Positions 50,316 through 63,562 of a stretch of 64,000 nucleotides of DNA are shown here, piece after piece (position 1 is the stretch's first letter; the number at the start of each line of letters is the position of its first letter). Position numbers and translations under genes: made by a program. The notes below the pieces were generated by a model, which was not told the DNA's origin, ran no database searches, and worked only from the letters and a program-made list of their open reading frames with translations. This DNA is from Elysia crispata. Taxonomy: Eukaryota; Mollusca; Gastropoda; Plakobranchidae. The stretch is taken from the NCBI GenBank assembly GCA_033675545.1, contig JAWDGP010006468.1, forward strand, positions 423,501 through 487,500, given 5' to 3'.

Positions 50316-53300
50316 TTACGAAGCCTGTAAAAACTTGTGGATCATCATTTTCAGAGTTCGATTTGGGGTCAGCTGGGTTGAAGAAAGCTCCAGGTTTGTG
50401 AGTGGACTCCGCTGCTCTCTCTGCATCCAACTCACGATGGCAGGTCTGTCATAGGTGTAGCCATCTGAGAAGGGTGAGAAACCATAAGTGCGATATGCCA
50501 AGAGCAAAATAAATAATTATTACGATAAAATTAGCAGTAATCAATAACCTTTTAAAGAGGAATCGCATTTGGGATTTGCTCCAGGAACATACCAGAAACT
50601 GCCTGTAACTAGCACACATCTTTAATCACATCCCATATCATGAACTTTTCCTGATCATTTACAAAGCAACTAGATAGATTAAATCAGGAGCTAAATGACC
50701 TGCATGTTTTGTACTCAGTGACTTTGCGACATCGCAGTGCACAAACATTAACCCTTTAATCACAGACGAGCTCAAAGTCGTTTCCATTAAGGAATACTGA
50801 AATCATTCTTTCTTATTCCTGTCCAATGATTCAGATATACATACTGTTGTTAAAAACTTTCAAAATCAATTTTTTTATAGATTTTATATAGATAAGAATT
50901 GAGCAATCTACAGTATAAACCGCATACTGACATGCCGTCAAAAGTCATTTATATCAAACTGTGTAGCCCAAGAAGAAAAAAAGGCATATCTTTATCAATA
51001 CTGGTTTTTGAAAACTTCCCCCTCTTTTTTGATACATTAGCGAATTTTTTCCCTTGACAGGCTTATATCCAGTGGAGGACAAAAATTTGGCTGATCTTCC
51101 AACCAGCTGTATAACAATGGCAGGGTTAACTAAAACAAAAATTTAATAAAACTCTTCAGATCTAAACAGCTTTTAAGAAGTAAGATCCATAAAACAACAA
51201 AATAAATAAACCTAAAATATGTGAAACAGAAAGTTCAGAGGGCCTCGAAAATTTCAGGATTGTATAAACAAAACAAGCGTATTGCTAACAGTAATTTGTC
51301 CTCAACAATCATTTCCTGCCTAAAGAAATGCACACAATATCAGAACCTGCAGTGGAATGCTCTTGATGCTCCTCTAGTTAGCAAGCCTTGTGATACAAGG
51401 AAAAAAAAACAACACCGAATTTCTGCAGCAGGGCGAAATCCAACATATTTCAAATGCTCTAATCTGCTATAAGTTGAGAGAAGGAAGAAACATCTGATCA
51501 GATTATCTGACATCCAAAAAGTGGTCAATGACTCATTCAACCACGGAACAATCCGCTACTATAAGGAAAACCCATTACAAGTTTAAAACAAAAAATTATC
51601 AAAGATAACTTGGATTGATGATCAATATGAAGAGTATTTCTTCATCACTGCACTCAAAGTTTCCAAAAGCTAGAGAAAAATTTCTTTGCAGGTGAAGACT
51701 ACAGTTAATGAGAGGTCTGAGATCACGAAATGGAAAAGCTATATCAAACAATGAAGTGATCAACTTTTTAGCAAATTACAGCAATGCGTCCTCTGGTGGA
51801 AAGACTTGCACTAATCCCTCATCCTCAACAGCAAATTATAAAGATATATTCACTCGACCGTCACTGCCAGCCTGCCTCAAAGAGGAAATCTCTTGTTCAA
51901 CTCTTGCAGTGTGTGATATGGCAAACAATTCCTTATCACTGACACATAAATATTCAAGTACAACCACTAGAACATAACCAACCTGCTGCAATGACAGGAT
52001 CTCTCATCAGCTCCTGGGTGATGGGGCAGAGGAACTCTTCTGGTGTGTGTGCAGGCTCAGAGCGTTGACCTGGACTAGCTGCATCCTTACACATGTCCCG
52101 CGTCCGCACTATTTTGTTGCGATGACCGAGAGCCACTAGAATGTAATAAGTATTAAAAGAAATTGAGGATACTCAATGAAAATCTTGATAAAATGAAAAC
52201 AAAATGTCTTTCTTTGTGCAAAAATAGTCTTACTTATTAGATTCACATCCCTTTCAATGTGATACTTCTTTAAATTAGTGAAAGTCAAATAGTTTCTTGT
52301 CAGCATACTGGTGAAAAAAGTTGATGGATCATGTACTTCACAACACAGTAATTTCTTGCCATTGCATGATCAATAGATTTCTTAACAATGCTATTGTCTT
52401 GATTTGTAAAAATTTGAAATTGGATTAAGTTTTAGAGATTTGAAATTTTCAACAAAAAAAGTATCTGAGTAAAACTGGAAAGGTCTGAAGACTGACCAAC
52501 ACCCAGTGCCTCTAAATCTGCAGTTGTCAGAGCCAGAAGCTCCTTGCCATCAATTGCATTGTCCCGGAATTTTTCTTCATGTTCCGGTAAGCCAAGGGCA
52601 GACAACCACTGACAGACATCATCCACTGTCCACATTTCCATAGCAGCATGAGAAAATTTCTCCTCTGATGTCTCCTCACCAGACTCGTAACCGCTTAGAT
52701 TGTCTGAAATTCAATCACAGAACTAAGATGTAATCTCTTGTTTCCCTTTGATCACCCTCCTTTCTACAAGCACCTTTATCTTTGATCACTCTCCTTTCTA
52801 CAAGCACCTTTATCTTTGATCACCCTCCTTTCTACAAGCACCTTTATCTTTGATCACCCTCCTTTCTACAAGCACCTTTATCTTTGATCACCCTCCTTTC
52901 TACAAGCACCTTTATCTTTGATCACCCTCCTTTCTACAAGCACCTTTATCTTCGAACAAACCGTCTGGATCTTCCTCAATATCAAGCTTATCAGCCAAGC
53001 TATATTAATTTTAAAGATCTTCCTCCTTAAAATTCTTGTTAGAAACATCTATACTTTAGAATAATTTTGCAAATAGACAACATAATTCTGATCAAAATTC
53101 AAGCCTGCACCATAGCCTGCCATGCTTGTTGTGAAAGGTTCCCCTTAACTATAAATAGTATCAGGTGGTTTCTCACAGGCGTTAACGAAAATAAGTCTAT
53201 TGACAAAGATTTAAAAGATGTAAAACTATGCATATAAGGAACACTTAAGTCAGAATGCAATGTGAGTTGAAATCCCTTAAAAATCTCACTCATTATCTTT

Positions 53301-56300
53301 GAGGTGTCGCTGAGTTTCCAAACTTTAACGGTCTTATCGTTTGAAGATGTGGCCAAGGACTGGTTGTCGCGGGAGAAAGCACAGGACGTCACATAGCTTC
53401 GGATGGAAGAAAAGAATATATAAATGAAAGCAGTAAAAGCTGCTCCATTTGAAACAATCAGACACAATTAAAGTTTATTTCATAGACATCCCAAATGCAA
53501 AACCAGCCAGCAGCTATATTAAATAAAATTAATACTACATGTATCTTTTAATCTCTGAATGTCAAGCCACAGAAACCATCATTTCTAAATGCAAGTATTG
53601 AAAACCTCATAAAAAAAAAGAACTGTATGTAAAGTTTAACCATACAAGACCAGTAACCATGAAACATTTTTTATAAATACATCATATTAAAGTGGGTGAG
53701 ACATGTCAACAGTACATATTAGATTAGCACAGCCAAGCCTACCTCATTCTGATAAGGTTAATGTCGATTCATTTCATAATTATGTAAATCCTAAACAATT
53801 TTTTATTCCTTTTGTGAGCCGTATTCCAGCTTTATTCGAAGCAATCTCAATCCACTACCCTGCTAATTATTTGAGTTGATGGAGTCACTAGGTAATGAAG
53901 AGAGCAGAAATTCACCCTGGATTCTACCTTTGTGCTCGATTTACTGGGGCTCAGGGCAGGAATTGTTTGGGACAAGAAAAAAAACCAAACAAAGTAGGCT
54001 ATTGATTCCATTGTACATAAATGTATTTTTAAAACACATAGCATGTCTTCTGGATCAAGACTGTAAGCAAGAATGGGCAGGTAGGGGGTGGGAAGCATAT
54101 GTTACATGTATGAGATTATATCCCTTGGTCTGACTCATTCAGTTATCAAATTTCATTGAGATAATATTCTTTATAGTGGCATAGAGAATTAAATGAATAC
54201 TGAAATGGACATGCTCTAGTTTTAACACTTTTGAGTCCGAGCCATCCAAATCAACTTGATAGATTGTCCTACAAGGGGAAATAACCATAATAGAGCTACC
54301 CTTTCAATGAAAAATACTTGCTCCTAACTGTATGGAGTGAAACTTTGAATAAAGTATATTTAAAAATCTAAATGTTTTCCTTGTTTGATTTAATGTATCT
54401 CAAATGCACTATGTTAAAAGGTGATAAAGAGAATGAAATTAATCTCTTTAGGAGAAGGGTATATTGGACATTAAAAAAAAATAGCACAAAAAAATAAATT
54501 ATTTTTCATCTGAAACAGAGAAGACAAAAAAGGAAGGGCAAAATTAATTAAAAAAAATAGTGAGAGCAACAACTAGAGAACAAATAAAGTTGCCAAGACT
54601 AAGGAAATGAAGAATAGGGAAAATAGAAAGTATGATCATCAAATTGCGACGGGAAAATTTTCAGTTAAATGCAATTTTCCTAAAGAAAGCTTAAGGTTTC
54701 CACTTTTTATGCTGCTCTAATTTCTAACTTTCATATTGTTTCAGAAGATAAGCACTTTAAACAGCGAGGATTTCATGCAGAAGATAAGCACTTTAAAAAG
54801 CAAGGATTTCACACAGAAGATAAGCACTTTAAATAGCAAGGATTTCATGCAGAAGATAAGCACTTTAAACAGCGAGGATTTCACGCAGAAGATAAGCACT
54901 TTAAACAGCGAGGATTTCACGCAGAAGATAAGCGCTTTAAATAGCGAGGATTTCACGCAGAAGATAAGCGCTTTAAATAGCAAGGATATCACGCAGAAGA
55001 TAAGCGCTTTAAATAGCAAGGATTTCACGCAGAAGATAAGCACTTTAAATAGCAAGGATTTCACGCAGAAGATAAGCGCTTTGAACAGCGAGGATTTCAC
55101 GCAGAAGATAAGCGCTTTAAATAGCGAGGATTTCACGCAGAAGATAAGCGCTTTAAATAGCGAGGATTTCACGCAGAAGATAAGCGCTTTAAATAGCGAG
55201 GATTTCACGCAGAAGATAAGCGCTTTAAATAGCGAGGATTTCACGCAGAAGATAAGCGCTTTAAATAGCGAGGATTTCACGCAGAAGATAAGCGCTTTAA
55301 ATAGCGAGAATTTCAAGCAGAAGATAAGCGCTTTAAATAGTGAGGATTTCACGCAGAAGATAAGCGCTTTAAATAGCGAGGATTTCACGCAGAAGATATA
55401 CACTTTAAATAGCAAGGATTTCACGCTTTCTGAGAAAAATGGCATTGTATCATTTTGTGGCATCACTACACAAATGATATTACATTCTCACCTTGCATGC
55501 TCGTCAATGTCTAAAACACACTGATGCGAGTCCTACAGACAAAAGAAAATAACAAGTACCATGTAAGAATGTATCAAGTGGTGTATAATACATCTATAAA
55601 ACATGACCACACAACCGATAAAATCAAAGACAAAATTTTTAACTAGGCTCAGTGGTACTACTAAAAAGATTCCTTAAAAATAAGTATGAGCGAGATGGAA
55701 AGTACATTTTGAAAAAAAATTAATAAATAGAACAGTTAATGCGAAATTGCACCTGTCATCTCAATAATTTTGGCTAAAGAAATAAAAAGAACTAAGTTGA
55801 TTTAGAAATTGTTGAATTTCTTTTCCACTAGTATTTTTTCAGAGATAATACTTCCCTTTAATATAAAAAGCCCTAAAAAATTCAATACATCTTTATACAG
55901 CACAAAAATATCTCAGTGATTAATCCAACCTACTGCAGTCCACAGGCGAACAGTCTTGTCCAAGGAACTGAAACATTTGAAACACAATTATTTAATTATC
56001 TCAGGATGGTTTGATATCACTTACATAATACGCCCACATACGGAAAATTTATCATTTATACAAGCATATTATCCTTTACATTTATCAAAAGAAAAAGCAC
56101 TAGAAATACAATTTAATAAAATTTGAAATAATTAAAATGTGCAATGAATTGACCTTTGCTATCGAGTTATAATGAAGATAATTTGTGTTAGAGTATAATT
56201 CACATTGATGATATCTGGCATCTCACTCTTGTTTGATTAGTTACAAGCCTGATGGCATGGAATGTAACTTTGTGCTGAAAATGTCCATATTTTTTTTTCT

Positions 56301-59300
56301 TACTTTTCTTCTCATTTTGCTTCTGGCAAAGGGAGTACAAAAATTTGTTCTGCTTGACAGACGCCCTATGAGTTTGTAAAATATAGGCAAAAAAGGTGGT
56401 TAAGATAGCTGTCCTAAAAATTGTTTTTTGCTGCTTTACTTTATACATTAACTGGCACCTTACACCTAATCATCAAGATATAAAAGATTTAGATAACTGC
56501 GAAAAATAGAAATACATAGGATGTAAAAACTATATATATTTGACAGACCAGGATGCAATGTACTGCCCGTTAGGTGAGAAGCATAGCCATTGCACAGTCT
56601 CCTTATGGCCAGGTAGCATTGTCTCCAGAGTGATCTTTACATCTGCCAGTAGATTAAAAAAAAATGCTTTACCTGAGTATGTTATCATTCCGAGGTATTT
56701 CCTTTGGGGATAATTTAAAAAAACAAAAACAATGCATAATTTATGCTTTGTGGTTTTTTTTTTTTTTTAAACCTTTATGCATTAATGCAAAGAGCTTTAC
56801 AAACCCATAAAAGTTATGAGAGAAAAAAAAAGAATCAAAAGTTGGGATGTCATTCTCATGAGAGAGAAGAGGTTAACTGTAGACATAAAGAAATCTCCCT
56901 TGCTGGTATGATAACAGTAATACCTGAAGGGTGATCAGTAGCCATGTCTGAATGGAAAAAAAAATTAGACTTGATCAACTGTGTTCTTGAAGATTGATAC
57001 AAGCACAAGACTCACTGACTGATCCAACGTCTCCCTCAAATATCCACAGCTTGACCAGGTTATCTTTCCCGCCAGTGGCCAACAAGAACTTTTTGATTGA
57101 CGAAGAGCTTGGGGGCCCACCTGGGGAGAAAAAGAATAACTACAGAAGTCCAACAGAGATGAGCTAACTAGTTTGTAAGTTATCGACAAAACTAATGTTC
57201 GGCTTTATAAAAATGGTGTCATTGAACTCTTTCCTTGCGATATAACTTAGAAAAACTGAGAATTGATTTAGTATTTAGTATTTTAGAGAAAATGTGCCAA
57301 AATTATGTCATCTAAAACTAAGGGAATAAAAGCCTAAACTGACACTGCTCATGTCCCATATGAAAATAGATATGGCAAAGGATATGTCAAATGCTGGATT
57401 TATTAACATTCTGTGACATCATCTCATTGAAACCATATTAAATGCAAAAATATAGAAGAAAAAGAGACCTCCTCTTTGGAATGACACTTTGACAGAGCTA
57501 ACTGGTATCCTTTCAATTAGAGACAAGAAAAAAAAATAAAATTGACTTACTGGCGTTGCCGTAGGTGGGAGAAAACTGGCAGCAGGAGACAGCCAGATCA
57601 TGGCAGCTGGTGACCCGAGTCAAAAATTTTCCATGGCCAAACTGAGCGTCCCACACGAGAAGATCCCCGCCAAAGTCTATCCCGGAGCTCCCTGTGACAA
57701 TATAATTGTCGTCAGGAGAGAAGGCTGCCGACACCACACTCTCATCCTGTCCCTTGAATGATCTGTACAGAGAGGAGCAGGAAAAATATAGCAGTCTTGG
57801 TATCAATTTCATCTTATAGCTATCTCAGACAACTCGACTGCTTCATTACTGCAATTTTCTAATGCAAACACACAAATAATTTCCACAGTTTTGCTGTCTC
57901 ATGCACTGCTCTGAGCACATGAGAAAGCAGAAAAATATATATCCCAACTAAAATATAAATATGCTAGAAAAGATAATGCAGCGATCACAGTAACCCAGTC
58001 TCTATACACTAGCGAAGCACTTAGTTTTCCTGCACTGATCTCTTGACCAGGGTCATCAATTACGCCTGACAGGTAAAATGCGTGTACCCAGGCTCACTCC
58101 TCGCTGGGCTGCCCACTCACTGCTTATCTGGCGGCTAATCCGGAATTTGGGCTATAAAATTACAACATTCACTATCTTCTAAAATGCATTCTTTTAGTCC
58201 AAATTCTGCCTAGAAATATATCAAATAAAAGCTGAGCATGTTCTCTTTAAGACGCAATTGTTCTCCTCACTGAGTTTACGGAATCGAAAACTGCAGTGCT
58301 TTACGCTTTACTCATGCTTCAAGTGTCATTATTGTATTTTGATTAATTGAAAGATCGTTTTAAAAAAATCGGAATGTTAAATTAAAAAAATTCTTACATC
58401 ATTTTGATCAACAAAGATTAGTATGTATTCTTGTGAAATTTCAAGTTGCCAGTATTATTCTTGTTTAAGCTATAGTCCGTAAATGACTGCTGTCAATCAT
58501 TATCAATGTCTGTGGATGTTTCTACAACAAAACATACCTGATAATTCTATGTCAAGAAGCCAGATAAATTAAAACTATACTTATATTTACAGTGGACAGT
58601 GAAAATTTAGCTGATTGTGATCTCATTTCATGAAAATGTTGTATGATAAAAAAAAGTATAGTTACATTTGCCAGCATTGTGAATTACACGTATATATAGG
58701 TTGTGGCGTAAAAAGATAACATCGGCGGCCTATATAATTCATTTCGTAAATCTGTTTACACTCTTTGTTTTGAAGCTTTTTGCGTATTTTGGTATTTACT
58801 TTATCTTTATTTTTACTAATTTTGGAAATGGAGCATATTTTTGACTTTTACATGACTTGTTTAAATAAATATGTCGCGCTTGTGAAGAGAGGAGTATGAT
58901 ATCAAGAAAAGCTAACCTATTTATGCTATTTATGCACGAACTTTACAAAAACAATCTGCTGTTGTGTCATCGGATTAATATTGACTAAGACTCTGAGTCT
59001 AAACATTCAACTACACTGAACAGTCCACTCATCATATGATCGGCTCAGCAATCCCTTTTACATGTCATGAGACAGACGACACTCGCACAACACAATCAAA
59101 CCAAGTTAGAAAGGCACTGTCTACCCATCATTGAGAAATGGGGCTTACGCTTGGAGTAACTAGGTGAAATATTGCATGCAAATATTGCAAAAATTGAAAG
59201 AAGGATAGTAGAAAAAAAGGACAAAAGTGCCAATTTATGGGCAGTTCTTGAAGCCCATAGGCTGCAGAATGCTCTATCTCTCAAGTCGCTCGTGACCCAT

Positions 59301-62300
59301 CGGATAAAGAAAGGAACAAAATAGTTTTGCGGTATATTTGTATACACAGTAAATGGCAATATATTTTAAACATATTTCTCTAAGTGCAAGTTCGACAATC
59401 CCTTTGCAATAACTTATGCAGTTTTAACTCTAGCGCCCTAAAATTACTACAGGTGAAGAATTAAATGTTTGCTTGATATTTAAACCCACAAAAAAGCTGA
59501 TTTAACATTCCGTTTTTTTTTTAAAATACCACCTAAACAAAAGAAAATGTTTCACGTAGCAGAACAATACATTACGATTTTAGATGACTCATATTGTTTC
59601 TCCCTTTAAAAACTTACATCACTGTAAAGATCGTGAAATAAATTTTTCATTTGTGTCATGGCTGTTAAAAAAGACCAAAAAGCGGCAACTTAGTTTGCTT
59701 CCAGGCCCTACCTCAGACGCCCGCAGTTAGTGGGCGGATCGGTGATCAATCACCTGTCAGGTAGACTACAACAGTGTGTGCCAGTGCGTGACAGTGCACT
59801 GTTGTTAAATCTAATATTGGGATTCTTACTTGTTTTTGCATCGCAATAAATCTGGCCTCATTAAGACCAAGTATATCATATATTCATTTCAAAGCCAAAA
59901 TTGTCCTGAGTACAACGCTATATTTTTTATCTTTCAATTATAACGTGTTTACATAGTACAGGTGAATCTTCATACTTCTAGTAAAAGAACAGAAAAAAGT
60001 GATGACTTTCATAACACCTCAGCTTAATAGGAATATTTCAAAAGTGAAACAATTTTATCGCTTAAAATATATGTTTCCCGATATTTAAAAGATTGTTATA
60101 AAGAACTTGTCAAAGTTTCAAGTGCAAAGAGTTTTTCAGTGATTTTATATGATTTTTTAAAATAATTCCACACCCTCGGGTCTGCACGAACTACACGTAA
60201 ATAACATTCTGCAGTATAGATCTACCTTAGTAGCCTCAAACCAAAACTGTTAAATATGGAGCAGCGCTTAGAATCTGAACACAATCAAAAGCTTCATGAA
60301 GTTTGCAGACCTTGTGGTGAAAGATCGTTAAGTAGCAAATAAAGGACACAATAAAAAGTTTCTCTGCGCGGACTTTATCAATGGCTCGTTACTAACTCTT
60401 GGTGTTCACAATCATTTCCCGTAACAAAAAAAAAAGATTTTTACAATATGCTTTTAAAATTCTCACGTAATTAAACTCAAAGCACTTAAGCCTTAGAGGT
60501 TTGAAGAAAGTTCTAAAAGCTTGAAAATATTACAGAGAGTCAGAGCTCTTAGCCAACGCCCCGCCGATTGAAGAACGTAAGGCACAGTAAACATATGACT
60601 TACCTGTAAAGTAAGACAATGCGCAACCCTACATAAGTTTCATTTTCTTCTTAGTGCGTGTTTATAACTTTGTTAATAACTAAGATCAGGTCTCTCTCAC
60701 TGACGCTCTGCAGCTTGAGCTACAATGTTTTATTATTTTATATCAAAATGGCGTACCAGTGCTGAAAGAAGTGGACTATCATAATTCAAACCCGCATAAC
60801 TTGGAAATGGAGAACTCTTCGCTAATGCCCTTTGGTGGGTGATAAGTTCAACATATATTTGAAATGCTGTAAAAATTTCATCCCCAAAAATTGTTTCACT
60901 TTTTGATAAATGTCCCGTAAAAAACGTCATCACCTTATGATTATACCAGATTCATGTACTTCTTAAAACGCTAAATAACTCCAAATGAAAAGAAGGGGAA
61001 AAAATATACCCTCGTATCGCTTAAATATAGATGTAACAATTTATATGATTTTTATAGTTCTTCCTTTCATGTAAAAGCTTAAATTATCCATTGTTTTGGT
61101 TGAAAATTAGATCCCAAAACTAAAGTTGCGAGGAAAGGGGAATCCCCGTTCCGTCGAGATGACTGACCCCAAGACCAGATCGGGTTACAGGCTGTTTCAC
61201 GGGTGCGGCAGGCAAACTAAAATGCCGCTCTTTAACAGCAGTGGTGTAACTCTCAGAATGATTCTGCCTGTATTTTCTGTGCTATTTGCGTTTTAAAATG
61301 ACGCAATTAAGTCTGTCAGTGAGAGCAAGAGTGCAAGCCTAAGCTCAGGTAACCAGGCCAGCATGACCCCATAATGACCCCGTGCAAAAGGACAAGTCAC
61401 CAGCCGAACTAAGTGCTCCACTCTGAAACCACTGTGCGATGTGTATGAAAAAATAAGACATGTAACAACACGGAATCACATAATACTATTAAAATTTATA
61501 CATTTCCTAAAAATTCAATGCTTTCATGTTAGTTAATACAATGTCAGCATCCATCTCAAATCAATCCTCTATGAATGTCTCAAATACCCCACCTCACAAA
61601 TTTTTTATCTGCCACATCAAGCAGGAATGCTGAGTCATCATCTCCCCCTGTGACGAGCTTAGCCCCATTATTAGAGAAGCGACACGCACGGATAGCGCAG
61701 TTGCTGGGATGAGAAAGGGAGGCTACACATTGGCCAGACTTCATCTCCCACAGTCTGAGTGTACCGTCCGTAGAACATGTCGCCAAAGTTAAGCCATTGG
61801 GAGAGAAGTCACAGGCATGAATCTAAGGAAATAAAATTGTTTAAAATGAGACAATTGAAAAACATTTGAAATAAAAAAAATGAAAGCTGAAAATTTTGTC
61901 ACCTGAATATATTGTATCAGTGAGATGTGCAATTCTAAAAGAGGAAATTGCATTTGACAATCTAATTTTTTTATTTTGTTAGGGTTTTCAAACTTAAATG
62001 GTGATAACTGGAGAGCTTTGAAAAGTTGTGTTTAAATCTTTGATTATGTACCACTAAGATTATTGTTTGCTCAAATTCATACAACTTCAAGCACAACTCA
62101 CTGGTTTGCTGCTCTTTTTTCAACCATCATCAAAAGAAGTCAATTTTGCTCTGATTTAAGTGAAAAAAAAACCATTAGCTACAATTCAATAATTCCTTTT
62201 TTAGTCGGAGACTTTAAAAATGTGCCATACACTTTTTAAATTTGGGATTTAGTTCAAAGTTTTTTGTTCACATAAGTGAGTAAATGATTACACTGCAGGT

Positions 62301-63562
62301 AAATGCATCAAACTAAATATCAAAGATTCCCTTGTATTGCAGCGCTCAAATGTACAACTTCTATAGCTTGTAGGAGAGAGACCAACCATAAAACTGTGTC
62401 CTGTCAGAGGTGAAAATGGTAGCTCTGAGTAATCTTTAGTGCTCCAAAGCCGCACTGTCTTGTCTGCTGAACATGTTGCGAGGATGTTATGAGAGTATGC
62501 CACAGCTGTAACATCTGAAGTATGTGCTGTTATAGTATGTACATTACTAGCCACAAGGTTTGATTTTCCTCTTATTCTCTGAAAAGAAATAAATTGAAAC
62601 CATAAAGCTGTAAGACTAAGAATATTGTTGAAGATGAGTAGTCGCGTATGTTGACAGGGTCATTTAAAAAAAACAAAAAACAAACCATGACTATACTATC
62701 ATTATGTGCTGTCTTGATTTTCATAATTTTATGTAAAAATTTTTTTTCTCTCTTGAAATCTGATTCAGTGTGGGAACCAATATGTTCATTGAACATTGGA
62801 AAACAACTAAACCTAATTTTATCTAAAAAGACTGTCTTATCTATCGACTCTCAAAATGAAATCTAGGCTTAGGTTTTGGAAGCTTATGAATTTCTAACAA
62901 AAACATTGTGCACTATGTATAATATAATGGATAAGAAAACGGGAATATTAATAAAGTAAAGCCCTTTTTTAAAACAATTGTAAAACGTGCCCTTAGTTCA
63001 CCGACTTTATTTTTATGATTTTACATGCTACAAAGTTTTAACAAAAAATTTATGTTATAGTATACAGCCGTAGAAAAAAAATAAAACGAAAACAAAAACG
63101 ATTAATTAAGATAACACAACTGAACCTGACATGATCCTGCTGGGTTTAGTTCAATAAACTAAATCTATATCTATATCATATTGCTACAAGTTAGATCCAT
63201 CTCCTATAAATTTTGTTAATTTTAAATCGTTTTGGCAATACTCAGAACTAATTTGCACTGTGTTCCGACCTTTAGTTGAACAAAACAAAAACAAAAACAA
63301 AACAAAAAGTCTTCGGAAAAGAGTGAAACTAAAAAAAAGCATTATGCAAGTTAAAAAAACTCACTCGGCCGCTGGTCTACATCTCTAGATCTATACTAGA
63401 TTCTAGATCTAGATCTACTATTACGTAGATCTAGATTTTAGATATATAAAACACATTTCTACAAATATTTCTTTCTGTCTCAAATGTTGATCAAAGTCAA
63501 ATATATAATCTATATTTAGATCTAGATCTAGTGTCACGTCTTACTGTGTCTGTCATTGTCAT
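50316..63562 (-). CDS. WDSUB1: WDSUB1 orthologue: WD-repeat, SAM and U-box protein, probable E3 ubiquitin ligase; complete except uncertain first exon
   Basis: Exons in transcript order: 63545-63562 (tentative), 62387-62578, 61593-61822, 57551-57762, 57016-57120, 56549-56642, 55934-55967, 55492-55532, 53290-53396, 52497-52703, 51983-52135 and 50316-50464. All borders are GT/AG with consistent phase, totalling 513 residues (human about 476). Seven WD repeats run from HTITAHTSDVTAVAY to NDKTVKVWKLSD, with blades such as LATCSADKTVRLWS and LATCSTDGTLRLWE. A SAM domain follows (MWTVDDVCQWLSALGL; NAIDGKELLALT), then a C-terminal U-box (PEEFLCPITQELMRDPVIAA, DGYTYDRPAIVSWM, LTPNRTLK) ending at TAA. 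U-box proteins recruit E2 enzymes for ubiquitin transfer and the WD propeller presumably binds substrate. The substrates are unknown. The exons at 55934 and 55492 are only 34 and 41 bases. Confidence 0.95.
52747..52950. repeat. 34-bp tandem repeat, six copies, in a WDSUB1 intron
   Basis: Six nearly perfect units of TTTGATCACCCTCCTTTCTA plus CAAGCACCTTTATC, just 5' in transcript sense of the SAM-encoding exon (52497-52703), starting 44 bases from its acceptor. On the minus strand it is purine-rich, so it does not extend the polypyrimidine tract. Confidence 0.95.
54742..55426. repeat. 36-bp minisatellite, 19 copies, open on both strands, in a WDSUB1 intron
   Basis: The unit AAGATAAGCGCTTTAAATAG plus CGAGGATTTCACGCAG is repeated 19 times with few changes. 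Since 36 is divisible by three, a forward frame encodes the 12-residue repeat QKISALNSEDFT and a reverse frame encodes FCVKSSLFKALI, each open for about 240-260 codons. Neither begins at a plausible ATG in good context, and the array lies within an intron of WDSUB1 between the exons at 55492-55532 and 53290-53396. I treat it as a minisatellite rather than a gene. Confidence 0.93.
59657..61243 (-). mobile_element. Non-autonomous Chapaev-like (CMC) DNA transposon, copy B (inverted relative to copy A)
   Basis: A 1587-bp reverse-oriented relative of 10108-11859, aligned over its whole length apart from the TC expansion in copy A. Its ends are CATGGCTGTTAA on the left and TTAACAGCAGTG on the right. 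The flanking 4-bp target-site duplication is GTGT (59653-59656 and 61244-61247). By eye the last 180 bases differ from copy A at roughly one position in ten. The longest ORF, 66 codons at 60733-60933, is broken in copy A by an early TGA, so it is not a conserved gene. It lies in the WDSUB1 intron between exons 61593-61822 and 57551-57762. Confidence 0.8.
62579..63544 (-). other. Putative WDSUB1 intron 1
   Basis: Sequence between the acceptor ttttcag at 62579 and the tentative first coding exon. It contains A-rich tracts (63283-63306) and AGATCTAG-type motifs, and no conserved ORF. The exon at 62387-62578 has no in-frame ATG before its conserved WD repeat, so an upstream exon is required. Confidence 0.5.
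63381..63532. repeat. AGATCTAG-rich palindromic cluster by the WDSUB1 start
   Basis: CTAGATCTAGATCTACTA, GTAGATCTAGATTTTAGAT and TTTAGATCTAGATCTAGTG are spread over about 150 bases just downstream of the tentative first coding exon. They resemble the clusters after SMARCC exon 1. Confidence 0.75.

Noticed and set aside
54736..55524. 262-codon repeat ORF on the plus strand (and a 241-codon ORF on the minus strand)
   Set aside because: A period of 36 bases keeps any frame open, there is no good ATG, and it lies in an intron. Kept as a finding, not called as a gene.
60733..60933. 66-codon ORF in transposon copy B as a transposase fragment
   Set aside because: The homologous stretch of copy A has an early stop and no transposase motif is visible.
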